Origin: Mycobacterium sp. | Lineage (GTDB): Bacteria; Actinomycetota; Actinomycetes; Mycobacteriales; Mycobacteriaceae | Assembly (NCBI RefSeq): GCF_002863225.1 | Contig: NZ_PKEK01000039.1 | Location: 62,001 to 126,000 of the forward strand | DNA length: 64,000 nt | Reading direction: 5' to 3' | Shown: positions 16,392 through 25,723 of the stretch, piece by piece | Layout of the letters: every line of letters starts with the position of its first letter | Position numbering within the stretch: position 1 is the first letter of the stretch | The notes under the pieces: model-generated | What the model saw: only the letters and a program-made list of their open reading frames with translations | Databases searched by the model: none | What the model was told of the DNA's origin: nothing | Program-made: the position numbers and the translations under genes

Positions 16392-17564
16392 ATGGCTGAT
16401 CAGACCCTGCGGACACGAGCTGTCAGACACTTGCGAGCGCGGCGGCTGCTCGTGGTGTCCGCGATCGTGGCGCTGCTGTTCGGGGTGCCGTGGTGGACGC
16501 TGCTGTTCGCGGGGAATCGTTGGCCCACAGCCGTACTCGTGAACGGGACGCTGGCGTTCGTCGCCGCAGTGGTCGCGCTGCTGATGACGATGGTGTGGGG
16601 GCACGGGCGCAGGCACCGGGACGGGACGGCCATAGCGGGCGACGTCTTGCTGGGTGCGGTCTGGGTGCTTTTCGTCTGGTCGGTGTTGTCTCTGGTGCTT
16701 CGGCTGGCTCTGCTGGTGTCCGGTGTCGAGGACCCGGAAAGATCGCGAATCGTCGCAGCCGCGGTCGTCGTCGTGGTGGCTGTGCTACTCGTGTGGGGCC
16801 ATTTCGAAGCGATGCGGGTGCCGCGCGTCAGGCACGTCGACGTGACGATTCCGCGGCTCGGCCCGGGGCTGGACGGACTGCGGGTGGCGATCATCACCGA
16901 TACGCACTATGGCCCGCTCGACCGCGCCGGCTGGTCCGCGGCGATGGTTGAACGGGTCAACGAACTCGACGCCGACGTGGTGTGCCACCTCGGTGATATC
17001 GCCGACGGCACAGCCGATGTGCGGGAGGCGCAGGCCGCACCGCTCGCCCGTGTGCGCGCGGCGCATGCCCGGCTGTACGTCACCGGCAACCACGAGTACT
17101 TCAGTGAGGCCGAGGGCTGGCTGAATTTCATGCAGGGCATCGGCTGGGAGACGCTGCGCAACCGGCACCTCGTAATCAACCGTGGCGACGACGCGCTCGT
17201 GATTGCCGGCGTCGACGACATCACCGCGCAGGGATCGGGCCTCGAGGGGCACGGCGCCGACGTCGGCACGGCGCTCGCGGGGGCAGACCCGACGCTGCCG
17301 GTGTTGCTCCTCGCTCACCAGCCCAAGCTCGTCAGGCATGCGGCCGCGGCGGGTGTCGATCTGCAACTCTCGGGACACACGCACGGCGGGCAGATCTGGC
17401 CGTTCAATTTCCTCGTCCGGCTCGACCAGCCCGTGGTGCACGGGTTGAGCCGGCATGGTGAGCGCACACAGCTCTATACGAGCAGGGGCAGCGGCTTCTG
17501 GGGACCGCCCTTCCGGGTATTCGCGCCCAGCGAGCTCACCCTGCTGACGTTGCGCAGCGTCTAG
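16392..17564 (+). CDS. Membrane-bound metallophosphoesterase
   Basis: A 390-residue protein with four predicted membrane helices in the first 140 residues, followed by a calcineurin-like phosphoesterase domain. Metal-binding motifs in order are DTHYG (Asp, His), GDIADG, GNHEY, the His in LLAHQP, and GHTHGGQ. This arrangement matches YkuE/YaeI-type phosphodiesterases acting at the membrane. ATG 16392 begins MADQTLRTR. An upstream extension to 16311 is unlikely. Confidence 0.9.
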   Translation: MADQTLRTRAVRHLRARRLLVVSAIVALLFGVPWWTLLFAGNRWPTAVLVNGTLAFVAAVVALLMTMVWGHGRRHRDGTAIAGDVLLGAVWVLFVWSVLSLVLRLALLVSGVEDPERSRIVAAAVVVVVAVLLVWGHFEAMRVPRVRHVDVTIPRLGPGLDGLRVAIITDTHYGPLDRAGWSAAMVERVNELDADVVCHLGDIADGTADVREAQAAPLARVRAAHARLYVTGNHEYFSEAEGWLNFMQGIGWETLRNRHLVINRGDDALVIAGVDDITAQGSGLEGHGADVGTALAGADPTLPVLLLAHQPKLVRHAAAAGVDLQLSGHTHGGQIWPFNFLVRLDQPVVHGLSRHGERTQLYTSRGSGFWGPPFRVFAPSELTLLTLRSV

Positions 17565-17654
17565 CCGCTGCGCAACGAATAGCGGCGAAAAGCATTGCGC
17601 TGCAGGCACAACAGGTCGGGTTCCAGCGAATACCTCCCAGGACGATCGGCGGAG

Positions 17655-18095
17655 CTAAGCCTGGTCTGGCCTTGAAGGTGCGTAGTCCCAGGAGATTGTT
17701 CTGACGGGTGTCATGCGGATGTAGGTGGAGCCCGGTCTGGGTGCGGTGGGCCATTCGGGCTCGGGCACGCCCCGTTTCCGGGCGCCTTCCCTCGCAAGCT
17801 GAAGTGTTTCGCTTGGTTCGCGAACGATGCGGGCGTGACCTTGGAGCAGCACCCCCCGGATGTCTTCCATGCTGGAGCCGTCTTCGAGCATCACGCTCAC
17901 GTTCGGATTGCTTTCGACGTTGGCAACTTTGCGTGTCCCATCGCGTACACCCATGATGATGTCGCGGCCGAGGCGAAAGTATCCAAGGGGTACGGTGTGC
18001 GGGAATCCGTCTGTGTCGATGGTGCTGAACATGGCCCAGGATGGGCGGCTATCGAGATACGCCTCAATTTCTTCGTCACTGAATTTTCGTGGCAT
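17655..18095 (-). CDS. PPOX-class flavin/F420-binding protein
   Basis: A 146-residue split-barrel protein of the pyridoxamine 5'-phosphate oxidase family. Visible segments are AMFSTIDTDGFPHTVPLGY, the NPNVSVMLED strand and the LLQGHARIV strand. Such mycobacterial proteins bind F420 or FMN and reduce small substrates or quench reactive species. It has no clear operon partner; the next minus-strand gene ends at 18199. Confidence 0.8.
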   Translation of the reverse strand: MPRKFSDEEIEAYLDSRPSWAMFSTIDTDGFPHTVPLGYFRLGRDIIMGVRDGTRKVANVESNPNVSVMLEDGSSMEDIRGVLLQGHARIVREPSETLQLAREGARKRGVPEPEWPTAPRPGSTYIRMTPVRTISWDYAPSRPDQA

Positions 18096-18198
18096 GAGAC
18101 GAGGTTAACAAGACCGAAATCGGCGCTGGGCGTTACGGTTCGACGACAAAAACTCAGGCCCTCCCGGCGCGCGCCCGTCACAGCCGAGTCCTACGTAA

Positions 18199-19083
18199 TT
18201 AGGGGTGTGCTGCTTGCTGGGATTGCATGAAATCCACCACGGCTGCTGCGACGTGATCCGGATGTTCTTCGTGAACAAGGAGTTTCGCGTTAGCGATGAC
18301 GGACAGTTGCGCAGTCGGGCCGAACTGTTCGGTCATGTCGCGAGCCAGATGGACAGGGAAGAACGGGTCATCAGCACCCCAGATCAAACGAACCGGCGCA
18401 GATATTCGGGCGTGTGTGGTCTGGAAGTCGTCCACGATGCGCCAGTCAAAGCCCAGCAGATAGCGGCGAAAACCCTCGCGACGTGTTCGGTGCTGAAGTA
18501 TCGGGTCTGTGACGCAACGAAAGAAGTCGTCGTCGAGGCGGTCGCGGTCTGAGAACACCTGACCGAACATCGCACGCGACCTCAGGGCTCGACGCGACCG
18601 AAAGACAGGCCTCATGAGCTCAGTCGAGCCGGGAATGCGGGCCAACGCTGAATACTGCGGTATCAGTGGCGGCCGGTGTCCCGGTATTTCGGTGTTGAGG
18701 AGAATCAGCCGCTCCACGCGTTCAGGGTCAATCAGGGCCAGCAGCCGCGCGAGCGTCGCGCCGCTGTCATGACCCACCACCGTGTACGACTGAACGCCGA
18801 TCGCGTCGACGAACTGGCGGACGGTGTGTGCCTGGGCTTGGAAGTGAAAATTGTAATTTCTGTGCCACTCCGTGTCACCGGAGCCCGGTGTGTCGAGGGC
18901 GTAGCAGGTGAAATGGCGTTGTAGATGGGGCACGAGATGCCGGTACGTCAGGCTCGAAAACGGAAAGCCGTGCAGCAACAACAAAACCGGTCCCCCACCG
19001 AACTTTCGGTAAGCGATTCGCGCGCGGCCGACCTCGGCGAATTGCAGCGGCTGGGCCAGAAAGTCTGCTGTATTGGTATTCAT
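18199..19083 (-). CDS. Alpha/beta hydrolase with Asp nucleophile (haloalkane/haloacid dehalogenase- or epoxide-hydrolase-like)
   Basis: A 294-residue hydrolase. The oxyanion-hole motif HGFPFSS is followed by the nucleophile elbow VVGHDSGAT, in which the nucleophile is Asp106 rather than Ser. Asp nucleophiles are typical of haloalkane and fluoroacetate dehalogenases and epoxide hydrolases. The acid Asp is in WGADDPFFP. The catalytic His is probably in the VHEEHPD region. ATG 19083 follows AAGGACAGG, and the frame is open to a TTG at 19104. The substrate is not determined. Confidence 0.8.
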   Translation of the reverse strand: MNTNTADFLAQPLQFAEVGRARIAYRKFGGGPVLLLLHGFPFSSLTYRHLVPHLQRHFTCYALDTPGSGDTEWHRNYNFHFQAQAHTVRQFVDAIGVQSYTVVGHDSGATLARLLALIDPERVERLILLNTEIPGHRPPLIPQYSALARIPGSTELMRPVFRSRRALRSRAMFGQVFSDRDRLDDDFFRCVTDPILQHRTRREGFRRYLLGFDWRIVDDFQTTHARISAPVRLIWGADDPFFPVHLARDMTEQFGPTAQLSVIANAKLLVHEEHPDHVAAAVVDFMQSQQAAHP

Positions 19084-19310
19084 CGGCGGAGACCTGTCCT
19101 TCAAGTTGCGCAGTTTCGCGGGGCGCGATCACAGGTCGGTGTCAACGACTCGTTTCACATCCGCACATCCGAAAATGCCGACAACCAGCTGCCATTCCCA
19201 CCCTCGGCACTGCCAAGCACTGCCACTAGCGAGTCGAACCCCCCGCCGCGGCTCGACCCATTAACTTGCGCGGCCATCAGTCCCAGCACGGGATACAGCC
19301 CCGTCGAGCG

Positions 19311-19883
19311 TTATTGCGCCAAGTGCTCAGTGTGATGGCGCAGAAGCAGACGGAGCTGGCGGTGGACGTCGTCGAGGGGAGCAAGGGACTTCTCGGCCTG
19401 CGCCATGACCACGGCGCCCTCGACAGCCGCCAGGACGGTGTTGGCCAAAGCATGCGCGGTGCTTTTGGGGAACCCGTGATCGCGCAGGGACCTGCTGATC
19501 GCATCCCGCCACCGGATGAAGGTTTCGCCGGCGATGTCGGCGATCTCGGGTTCGGACGATCGGGCGAGGCCGGCGGCGGCAATGGGGCAGCCCGCAGCGA
19601 AATCGCTTTCTGCGACTACTTTCTTCCATCCGGCGATGAAGGCGTCCAACGATTTCTGCGGAGTGGGTTGCTGCAGAGCGGTCGCGATCTGCTGATCGAG
19701 GAAGTTGCCCGCCACACGTGTTGCTTCCTGCACCAGTTCGGTTTTGCCGTTGGGAAAGTTGAGGTAGATCGACCGGCGCGCGACGTGACTGCGTTCAAGG
19801 ATCGCGGTGATCCCGGTTCCGGCGACGCCGTGCCGACGCATGAGGTCAATAGTGCTGAGGACCAACTTGTCTCGGACTTTCAC
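19311..19883 (-). CDS. TetR-family regulator
   Basis: A 190-residue TetR regulator. The N-terminal helix-turn-helix is GVAGTGITAILERSHVARRSIYLNFPNGKTELV. The C-terminal domain has CPIAAAGLARS, as in the LmrA/YxaF-like group. It diverges from the oxidoreductase gene at 20026, and the 142-bp spacer holds a 13-bp exact inverted repeat (19937-19988), the likely operator for both directions. Confidence 0.9.
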   Translation of the reverse strand: MKVRDKLVLSTIDLMRRHGVAGTGITAILERSHVARRSIYLNFPNGKTELVQEATRVAGNFLDQQIATALQQPTPQKSLDAFIAGWKKVVAESDFAAGCPIAAAGLARSSEPEIADIAGETFIRWRDAISRSLRDHGFPKSTAHALANTVLAAVEGAVVMAQAEKSLAPLDDVHRQLRLLLRHHTEHLAQ

Positions 19884-19936
19884 ACCCAGATCCTCCGCAC
19901 TCGGCCAATCCCGGCGCAGCGTCGGGCAGTTGCAAG

Positions 19937-19988
19937 TATACCGATCGATATACTACGTTTGCGGCCAGCCAGTAGATCGATCGGTATA
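19937..19988. promoter_or_regulatory. TetR operator: exact 13-bp inverted repeat
   Basis: TATACCGATCGAT (19937-19949) is exactly the reverse complement of ATCGATCGGTATA (19976-19988). Each arm also contains a local dyad (GATCGATC). The pair lies between the divergent TetR and oxidoreductase genes, as expected for a repressor that blocks both. Confidence 0.7.
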
Positions 19989-20025
19989 GCGACTCGTGAT
20001 GGGCCGCCGGGGAGGAGCCTGATAG

Positions 20026-21726
20026 ATGAGCAAGCAATGGGACGCGATCGTGATCGGGTCTGGACTCGGTGGCCTGTCGACGGCCGCGTACCTGGCGGCC
20101 GCGGGTCGCAAGACCTTGCTGCTGGAGCGCTACACGACCCTCGGCGGCTCATCGCACGTCTTCGGCCGGCGCGGTCAGTGGGAGTTCGACTGCGGTGTGC
20201 ACTACGTCAGCCACTGCGGACCCGACGGCATCGTCACCGCGATGATGCGCGGTATCGGGATCGACGACCGGATCACCTGGCTGCCGATGGATCAAAGCGG
20301 CTTCGACCGCATCATCGCTCCCGGTTTCGAACTGGCCACCCCGGTGGGCTGGGACGCCTACGAGGCCAATTTGATCGACGCTTTCCCCGGCGAGCGCAAG
20401 TCGGTGCGCCGTTTTCACGGGTTGATGCGCCGGATCGGGGAGGCCCACGACCGCAACGACATGGTCACCGCCGGTGGGATGGCCCGCTGGGCAGCTCGGG
20501 CGGGTCGGGCAGCGGCGTTCATGGGATTGCCCTACGGCGCGACGCTGGCCGCACTCGGGATTCCTCCGCGCATGGCCTACGCGTTGTCGGTGCAGTCCGG
20601 TGCGGTGGCGTGTAGTCCCACTGTGCTGCCGACCGCGGCGATGGCGGCGTTCTTCCAGGACTACGTCGGCACCGGGTCCTACTACCCCAAGGGCGGGGGA
20701 CAGATCCTGGCTGCCGGGTTCGCCGCGGTGATCACCGCCCATGGTGGGGAGATCCGCACCCACAGCGAGGTCTCCAAAATCCTGCTCGGCAACGGTCGTG
20801 TCCAGGGTGTCCGGTTGGCCGACGGCGAAGTGCTCTCCTCGGCGACGGTGGTATCCGATGCCGACATCATCAAGACTTACACCGATCTGGTTGGCTTGGA
20901 ACAGCTTCCGCGGCTGTTCCGGCGTCGCGTCGCCGGGTGGAAGATGTCGCAGCCGTTGATCAACGGATTCTTCGGAGTGGAGATCGACCTCGCGGACCGA
21001 CCCAACAGCAACTACTTCGCGATCCCGGACTGGGGGCCGGCGGAGTCGTACCGGAGCATGGCGGCATTCGGTCGAGACACCCTCAACGGCAACGGGTTCG
21101 GCGACGGATCTGACTGGGCGCGCGACACGGCGCACAGCCAACCGATGTTCGTCCAGTCCTCCTCACGGCGGGACCCGGGCAATCACCGCGCCGCACCACA
21201 AGGGCACGCCACCATCGAGGTGCAAACTGTCACACCGTGGGACCCACGGTTGTGGGGGTTCGACGGGTACAACGTCGCCAATGGCGACTACAGCCAGGAC
21301 TCCGGCTACCAGGAGGTCAAGAAGATCATCATCGACGGAATGCTCGATCGGATGGAACAGGCATTCCCGGGATCATCGCCGAGGGTGAAACTGACCGAAC
21401 TCGGAACACCGGCGACACAAACGAGATTCGTCAACAACACCGCCGGCGCACCCTTCGGGCTCCAACTGCGACTTTCCCAGACCGGCCCGATGCGCCCCAG
21501 GGACACCACTCCAATCCCAGGCCTGTACACCGTCGGCACCAGCACCGCTTGGGGACCCGGCACGGTGGGCTCCATGCTCAGCGGTGTCAACGCCGCGGGC
21601 AGCATCCTTGGACGCGATCTCGTGCCCTTCATCCGCAGCGGCGGCCAACTCGCCGACTCCTCAGCCCTGCCCACCTGGGAGGACGACTTCGACCCCTTCA
21701 CCACAACCCGGGCGCTACACCACTGA
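20026..21726 (+). CDS. FAD-dependent phytoene-desaturase/retinol-saturase-like oxidoreductase
   Basis: A 566-residue flavoprotein. The N-terminal dinucleotide motif is VIGSGLGGLSTAAYLAAAGR, followed by LLERYTTLGGSSHVF. The C-terminus has YTVGTSTAWGPGTVGSMLSG, the FAD-binding end of the CrtI/CrtO/retinol saturase group. Length and motif order match that group. ATG 20026 lies 9 nt after GGGGAGGAG. It probably acts on a polyene, terpenoid or steroid; there is no crt gene nearby, so carotenoid synthesis itself is not supported. Under the divergent TetR. Confidence 0.85.
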   Translation: MSKQWDAIVIGSGLGGLSTAAYLAAAGRKTLLLERYTTLGGSSHVFGRRGQWEFDCGVHYVSHCGPDGIVTAMMRGIGIDDRITWLPMDQSGFDRIIAPGFELATPVGWDAYEANLIDAFPGERKSVRRFHGLMRRIGEAHDRNDMVTAGGMARWAARAGRAAAFMGLPYGATLAALGIPPRMAYALSVQSGAVACSPTVLPTAAMAAFFQDYVGTGSYYPKGGGQILAAGFAAVITAHGGEIRTHSEVSKILLGNGRVQGVRLADGEVLSSATVVSDADIIKTYTDLVGLEQLPRLFRRRVAGWKMSQPLINGFFGVEIDLADRPNSNYFAIPDWGPAESYRSMAAFGRDTLNGNGFGDGSDWARDTAHSQPMFVQSSSRRDPGNHRAAPQGHATIEVQTVTPWDPRLWGFDGYNVANGDYSQDSGYQEVKKIIIDGMLDRMEQAFPGSSPRVKLTELGTPATQTRFVNNTAGAPFGLQLRLSQTGPMRPRDTTPIPGLYTVGTSTAWGPGTVGSMLSGVNAAGSILGRDLVPFIRSGGQLADSSALPTWEDDFDPFTTTRALHH

Positions 21727-21804
21727 ACCGCTACGGTCGCAGCTGCTTATTCGAACTCGCGCGCCGGCGCCCCTAGAACTCCTGCGTCTCTTGATGTCTC
21801 GATG

Positions 21805-23499
21805 TCAGTCGACGGACCCTACGATCGCCCGGGCTGCACGCTCTGCGATGAGCATGACTGGCGCGTTGGTGTTGCCGGAGATGATGGTGGGCATGGCCGA
21901 TGCATCGACTACTCGCAGGCCGGCGACGCGGTACACGCGGCAGTCGGTGTCGAGGACAGTGCCGGCTGACTGCGGCAGCCCGCGGGCGTCAAAGGCCCCC
22001 ATGGTGCAGGTGCCGACCGGGTGGAAGATGGTGGTCCCTAGCTCGCCGGCTGCTGTCTGCAGCTCGTCGTCACTCGTCAGTTCCGGGCCGGGAAGCAACT
22101 CCTGCGGATCGTAGCGAGCCAGAGCCGGCGCTGCCATGATCTGCCGGGTCATCCGAAGGCCCTTCACGGCGATCTCGCGGTCGGCGTCGGTCGACAGGTA
22201 ATTGCAGAGAATCTTCGGGTTGGTCAGTGGATCTGCGTTGGCCATGCGCACATGACCACGAGAGGTGGGTCGCAGATTGCAGACCGAGGGTGTGATCGCT
22301 CCGAACGGGTGCAAGGGTTCGCCGAACTTCGGCAGAGACAAGGGCTGCACATGCCATTCCAAATCAGCACTTGCCAGCGCGGGGTCGCTCTTGGCGAAAG
22401 CCCCGAGGGTGGACGGCGGCATGGTCATGGGCCCGGATCGCGACAGCAGGTACTGAAGTCCCATGCCCACACGACTGATCCAATTCCGGTACAGCGTGTT
22501 GACGGTCGGGGCGCCCCGGACCCGGTAGATCGTTCGAATCTGTAAGTGATCCTGGAGATTTTCGCCCACTCCTGGCAGGTCGACGACGACCGGAACGTCA
22601 TGCGCGGCAAGCAGATCAGCCGGTCCTAGACCCGAGACCTGCATCAAATGCGGCGAGCCAACGGCTCCGGCGCTCAAGATCACCTCGCGGCGGGCTCGAA
22701 CCTCGAAAATGCGACCGTCTTTGAGCAATCGCAGACCGGTGGCGCGTTGCTGCGCCGTGGTCCAGGCACCGCGACGCTGATCGTCGTGGACCTGACCGTC
22801 CATCAGGAGCCGCAAGGCCTTTGTCTGTGTGTAGACGGTGAGATTGGGTCGGTGGGCGACGGGATGCAGAAAGGCATCGGCCATCGACCAGCGACGGCCA
22901 CGCCGCTGGTTGACGTGAAAGTACGCACTGCCGGCGTTGACGCCCCGGTTGAACTCATCGATCGGGGCGATGCCCAGTTGGGCCGCTGCGGATTGCCAGG
23001 CGTCCAGGATCTTCCAGCTCACGCGAGGGCGCTCGACGCGGATCTCACCGCCGACACCGTGCCATTCGTCGGCGCCGCCGAAATAGTCTTCTAACTCTTT
23101 GTAGATGGCCAGCGTCTCACCCGGGCTGTCCGAGCCACCCCACCGCCATCGCTCGTCACCGGTGGCTTGCGCCCACAGGTCGTAGTCGCTGGCCTGTCCG
23201 CGCATGTGGATCATCGCGTTGATCGACGAGCTGCCGCCGATCACCCGGCCTCGCGCGTAGTGAATACTGCGGCCGGCCAGGCCGGGATCGGCCTCGGTCG
23301 CAAAGCACCAATCGGTGCGGGGGTTGGCGATCGTGTACAGATAGCCCACCGGCACCTTGATCCAAAACCAATTGTCTTTGCCGCCGGCCTCAATCAGGAG
23401 CACACGGCGATCGGGGTTGGCGCTGAGCCGATTGGCGAGCAGACAGCCGGCACTGCCTGCGCCCACGATGACGAAGTCGAATTCGGCGACCGGGCTCAT
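21805..23499 (-). CDS. GMC-family FAD oxidoreductase (choline dehydrogenase-like)
   Basis: A 564-residue GMC protein. The FAD motif is DFVIVGAGSAGCLLANRLS, followed by RGRVIGGSSSINAM, the GMC signature, and ILSAGAVGSPHLMQVSGLGP. The C-terminal catalytic His pair is in GTTIFHPVGTCTMG and NTNAPVM. It probably oxidises a primary alcohol. It ends near the divergent-direction oxidoreductase gene (convergent, 78 bp apart). The start GTG/ATG at 23499 begins MSPVAEFDFVIVG. Confidence 0.9.
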   Translation of the reverse strand: MSPVAEFDFVIVGAGSAGCLLANRLSANPDRRVLLIEAGGKDNWFWIKVPVGYLYTIANPRTDWCFATEADPGLAGRSIHYARGRVIGGSSSINAMIHMRGQASDYDLWAQATGDERWRWGGSDSPGETLAIYKELEDYFGGADEWHGVGGEIRVERPRVSWKILDAWQSAAAQLGIAPIDEFNRGVNAGSAYFHVNQRRGRRWSMADAFLHPVAHRPNLTVYTQTKALRLLMDGQVHDDQRRGAWTTAQQRATGLRLLKDGRIFEVRARREVILSAGAVGSPHLMQVSGLGPADLLAAHDVPVVVDLPGVGENLQDHLQIRTIYRVRGAPTVNTLYRNWISRVGMGLQYLLSRSGPMTMPPSTLGAFAKSDPALASADLEWHVQPLSLPKFGEPLHPFGAITPSVCNLRPTSRGHVRMANADPLTNPKILCNYLSTDADREIAVKGLRMTRQIMAAPALARYDPQELLPGPELTSDDELQTAAGELGTTIFHPVGTCTMGAFDARGLPQSAGTVLDTDCRVYRVAGLRVVDASAMPTIISGNTNAPVMLIAERAARAIVGSVD

Positions 23500-23584
23500 T
23501 CCGGTGTCAGCCCTCTAGGCGTCAAATCCGTGTCCTTGTGTGCGATGACCTCGTGCAGTTGCGGTAAGCGAACCCGCCGGCCGT

Positions 23585-25714
23585 CTACGTCGCAGGCGTG
23601 ACGTCGCTGCCGGATCCCTTGACCGACGCCTTGGCGCGCTTCTCGGCCCGCACAGCCTTCTTGCCCCGCACGAACCCGGTCGCCGAGACCGCGGCTGCCA
23701 GTAGCGCATCTTCACCGTTGACGAAGGGATGGAAGCCGACTCCGGCGCCGCCGCGGCCCTTCACCGGGATATCGGCGACTTCGGTTACTTTCCAACCCTT
23801 TTCGGAGATCGACAAGATGGCTTCGCCGTTCTCACAGCTAAGTGGCAATGCGGCGATCACCTCGTCACCGTCGGCCGCCAGCTTCACGCCTGCGACCCCG
23901 TTCCCCGCCGCACCTTGGGGATTCACCGCGGCAGGGTCGATGCGCAGCACCTTCCCGCGCCGCGTGACCAGCGCCAGGTGGTGGCCGTCGGCCAGGACCC
24001 CTGAACGCACGAGCCCGGTGATGTCCGGTGCCACCGGGATGTCGCGGATCTTGTAGGGAAGGCCGCTGCCGTTGGTGAACTTGACTCGTCCGTCGGTCCA
24101 CACCGCCCAGCCCAGACCGGAGGTCAGCAGATCGCCGTGGCTGTCGGAGAACACCCCGCGGTCGTCGAGTCGCCACGCGGCGTTGACCTTCCGCTCGCGC
24201 GGCCCGTCTTCGTCGACGCCGGACGACACCGGTGTGGCCTCGAGATCCAGCACGGTGCGGCGGTCGAATTCCGCTCCCTTGAACAGCTTTGCCGTCTCCA
24301 CCAGTTCCTGATCGATCACCACTCGACGCGCGTCGGGGTTCGACACCAGCTCGGTCAGCTCGAGGAATTCTGCGTCCAGCTTCTCCGCCTCGGCCTGTAA
24401 CTCGATGACGTCGAGCTTGGTCAACCGTCGCAGCTGCAACCCGAGAACGTAGTCGGCTTGTTCGGTGTCGATCGAGAACCGATCCTGCAGCCCCTGGCGG
24501 GCGTCGTCGACGGTGTCGGAGCCACGAATCACCGCCACCGCGGCGTCGATGTCGAGGTGGATGGTCATCAGGCCGGCCACCAGATGGCGCCGCGCAGTGA
24601 CCTTCTCCAGTCGATATTCGCTGCGGCGCAGCACCACCGAGTCGCGTAGGTGCAGGAAAGCGCCGATCAGCTCGCGCACCGTCCACCATCGCGGCACCCG
24701 GTCTTCGTCGAGAGCAACCAGGCTGGCGGCGAACGTCGATTCCAGCGGAGTGAGGGCCAGCAGTTGGTCGCGGATCTGCTCGGCGCTGTGCCCGCGTTTG
24801 GCGGTGACCACGATGCGCAGTCCGTTGCGGCGGTCGGTCAGATCGGACATGTCGGCCACGCCGGACATTTCGCCCGATTCGACCAGGGCCCGGATCCGTT
24901 CTTGCACAGTGTTACTCGCCACGCCGGGCGGCAGCTCGGTGACGATGACGTTCTTCCCGTCCACCGACACCGTGCCCCGGACCGTGAGTTGTCCCCGGCC
25001 GGTCGTGATGTACTCCCGCAACCCGGCCGTGCCGACCACGCTGGCGCCGCAACCCCAGTCGGGGCCGGGGATCAGCTTCATCAACCTGTCGTCGGTCATG
25101 TTCGGGGTCTTCAGCAGGGCGCGACAGGCCGCCATGATCTCGCGCGGATTGTGCGCGGGAACCTTGGTGGCCCAGCCTTCGGCGATGCCGACGGCGCCGT
25201 TGCAGAGCAGTACCGGCCATTGCGCGGGCAACATCGTCGGCTCGATCCACTCGCCGTCGAACGTCGAGACCATCGGGACGGCATGGTCGTTGAGTTCAGC
25301 GGTCAGCGCCGCGCCGGGTGCCGACAACCGCATCTCGGTGTAGCGGTCGGCGGCGGGAATGTCGCCCTGGATGCGCGGGAAAGCGCCTTGTCCGTCAATG
25401 ACTTTCACGCGCTGAAAATCCGCCGCCATCAGGGCCGCCGCCCCGTACATCGATGCGCCGCCGTGCGGGTGCAGGTTGCCGGTGACCGCCGAGCAGACCT
25501 TCGAGGACTTCTGCGGCTTGTTTCCGGGCAGCAGCCGGGAGTCGTGCATCTGGTACAGCAGGCGACGCTGCCCCGGCTTGAGTCCGTCGAAGGCGGACGG
25601 GATGGCACGATCGCTGACGCTGTAGAGCGCGAAGGTGAGCTGGTAGTGGTTCCAGTAATCGTCGGCGCTCTGGTCGAGCACCAAGTCGGGGTTCTGTTCG
25701 ATGATGGCGGTCAC
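23585..25714 (-). CDS. topoM: Type IIA topoisomerase, GyrA/ParC-like subunit (TopoM-type)
   Basis: A 709-residue DNA cleavage subunit. The winged-helix region includes LKPGQRRLLYQM, SAVTGNLHPHGG and the catalytic tyrosine at 125 in AADRYTEMRL. The tower and coiled-coil (EQADYVLGLQLRRLTKLD) follow, and a shortened C-terminal domain retains GyrA-type blades (VTRRGKVLRID, then a VKGRGGAGVGF box-like loop). It is about 130 residues shorter than GyrA. GTG 25714 is served by a TAGGAG site that contains the stop of the upstream gene. It forms one complex with the following B subunit. The M. smegmatis TopoN/TopoM pair is the closest described enzyme. Confidence 0.9.
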   Translation of the reverse strand: MTAIIEQNPDLVLDQSADDYWNHYQLTFALYSVSDRAIPSAFDGLKPGQRRLLYQMHDSRLLPGNKPQKSSKVCSAVTGNLHPHGGASMYGAAALMAADFQRVKVIDGQGAFPRIQGDIPAADRYTEMRLSAPGAALTAELNDHAVPMVSTFDGEWIEPTMLPAQWPVLLCNGAVGIAEGWATKVPAHNPREIMAACRALLKTPNMTDDRLMKLIPGPDWGCGASVVGTAGLREYITTGRGQLTVRGTVSVDGKNVIVTELPPGVASNTVQERIRALVESGEMSGVADMSDLTDRRNGLRIVVTAKRGHSAEQIRDQLLALTPLESTFAASLVALDEDRVPRWWTVRELIGAFLHLRDSVVLRRSEYRLEKVTARRHLVAGLMTIHLDIDAAVAVIRGSDTVDDARQGLQDRFSIDTEQADYVLGLQLRRLTKLDVIELQAEAEKLDAEFLELTELVSNPDARRVVIDQELVETAKLFKGAEFDRRTVLDLEATPVSSGVDEDGPRERKVNAAWRLDDRGVFSDSHGDLLTSGLGWAVWTDGRVKFTNGSGLPYKIRDIPVAPDITGLVRSGVLADGHHLALVTRRGKVLRIDPAAVNPQGAAGNGVAGVKLAADGDEVIAALPLSCENGEAILSISEKGWKVTEVADIPVKGRGGAGVGFHPFVNGEDALLAAAVSATGFVRGKKAVRAEKRAKASVKGSGSDVTPAT

Positions 25715-25723
25715 GTCGTACTC

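Noticed and set aside
19266..20615. Long open frame on the plus strand over the TetR gene and start of the flavoprotein gene
   Set aside because: It overlaps a TetR gene in antisense and a real gene in another frame. Its translation is Arg/Gly-rich with no domain motif, as expected from GC-rich third positions.
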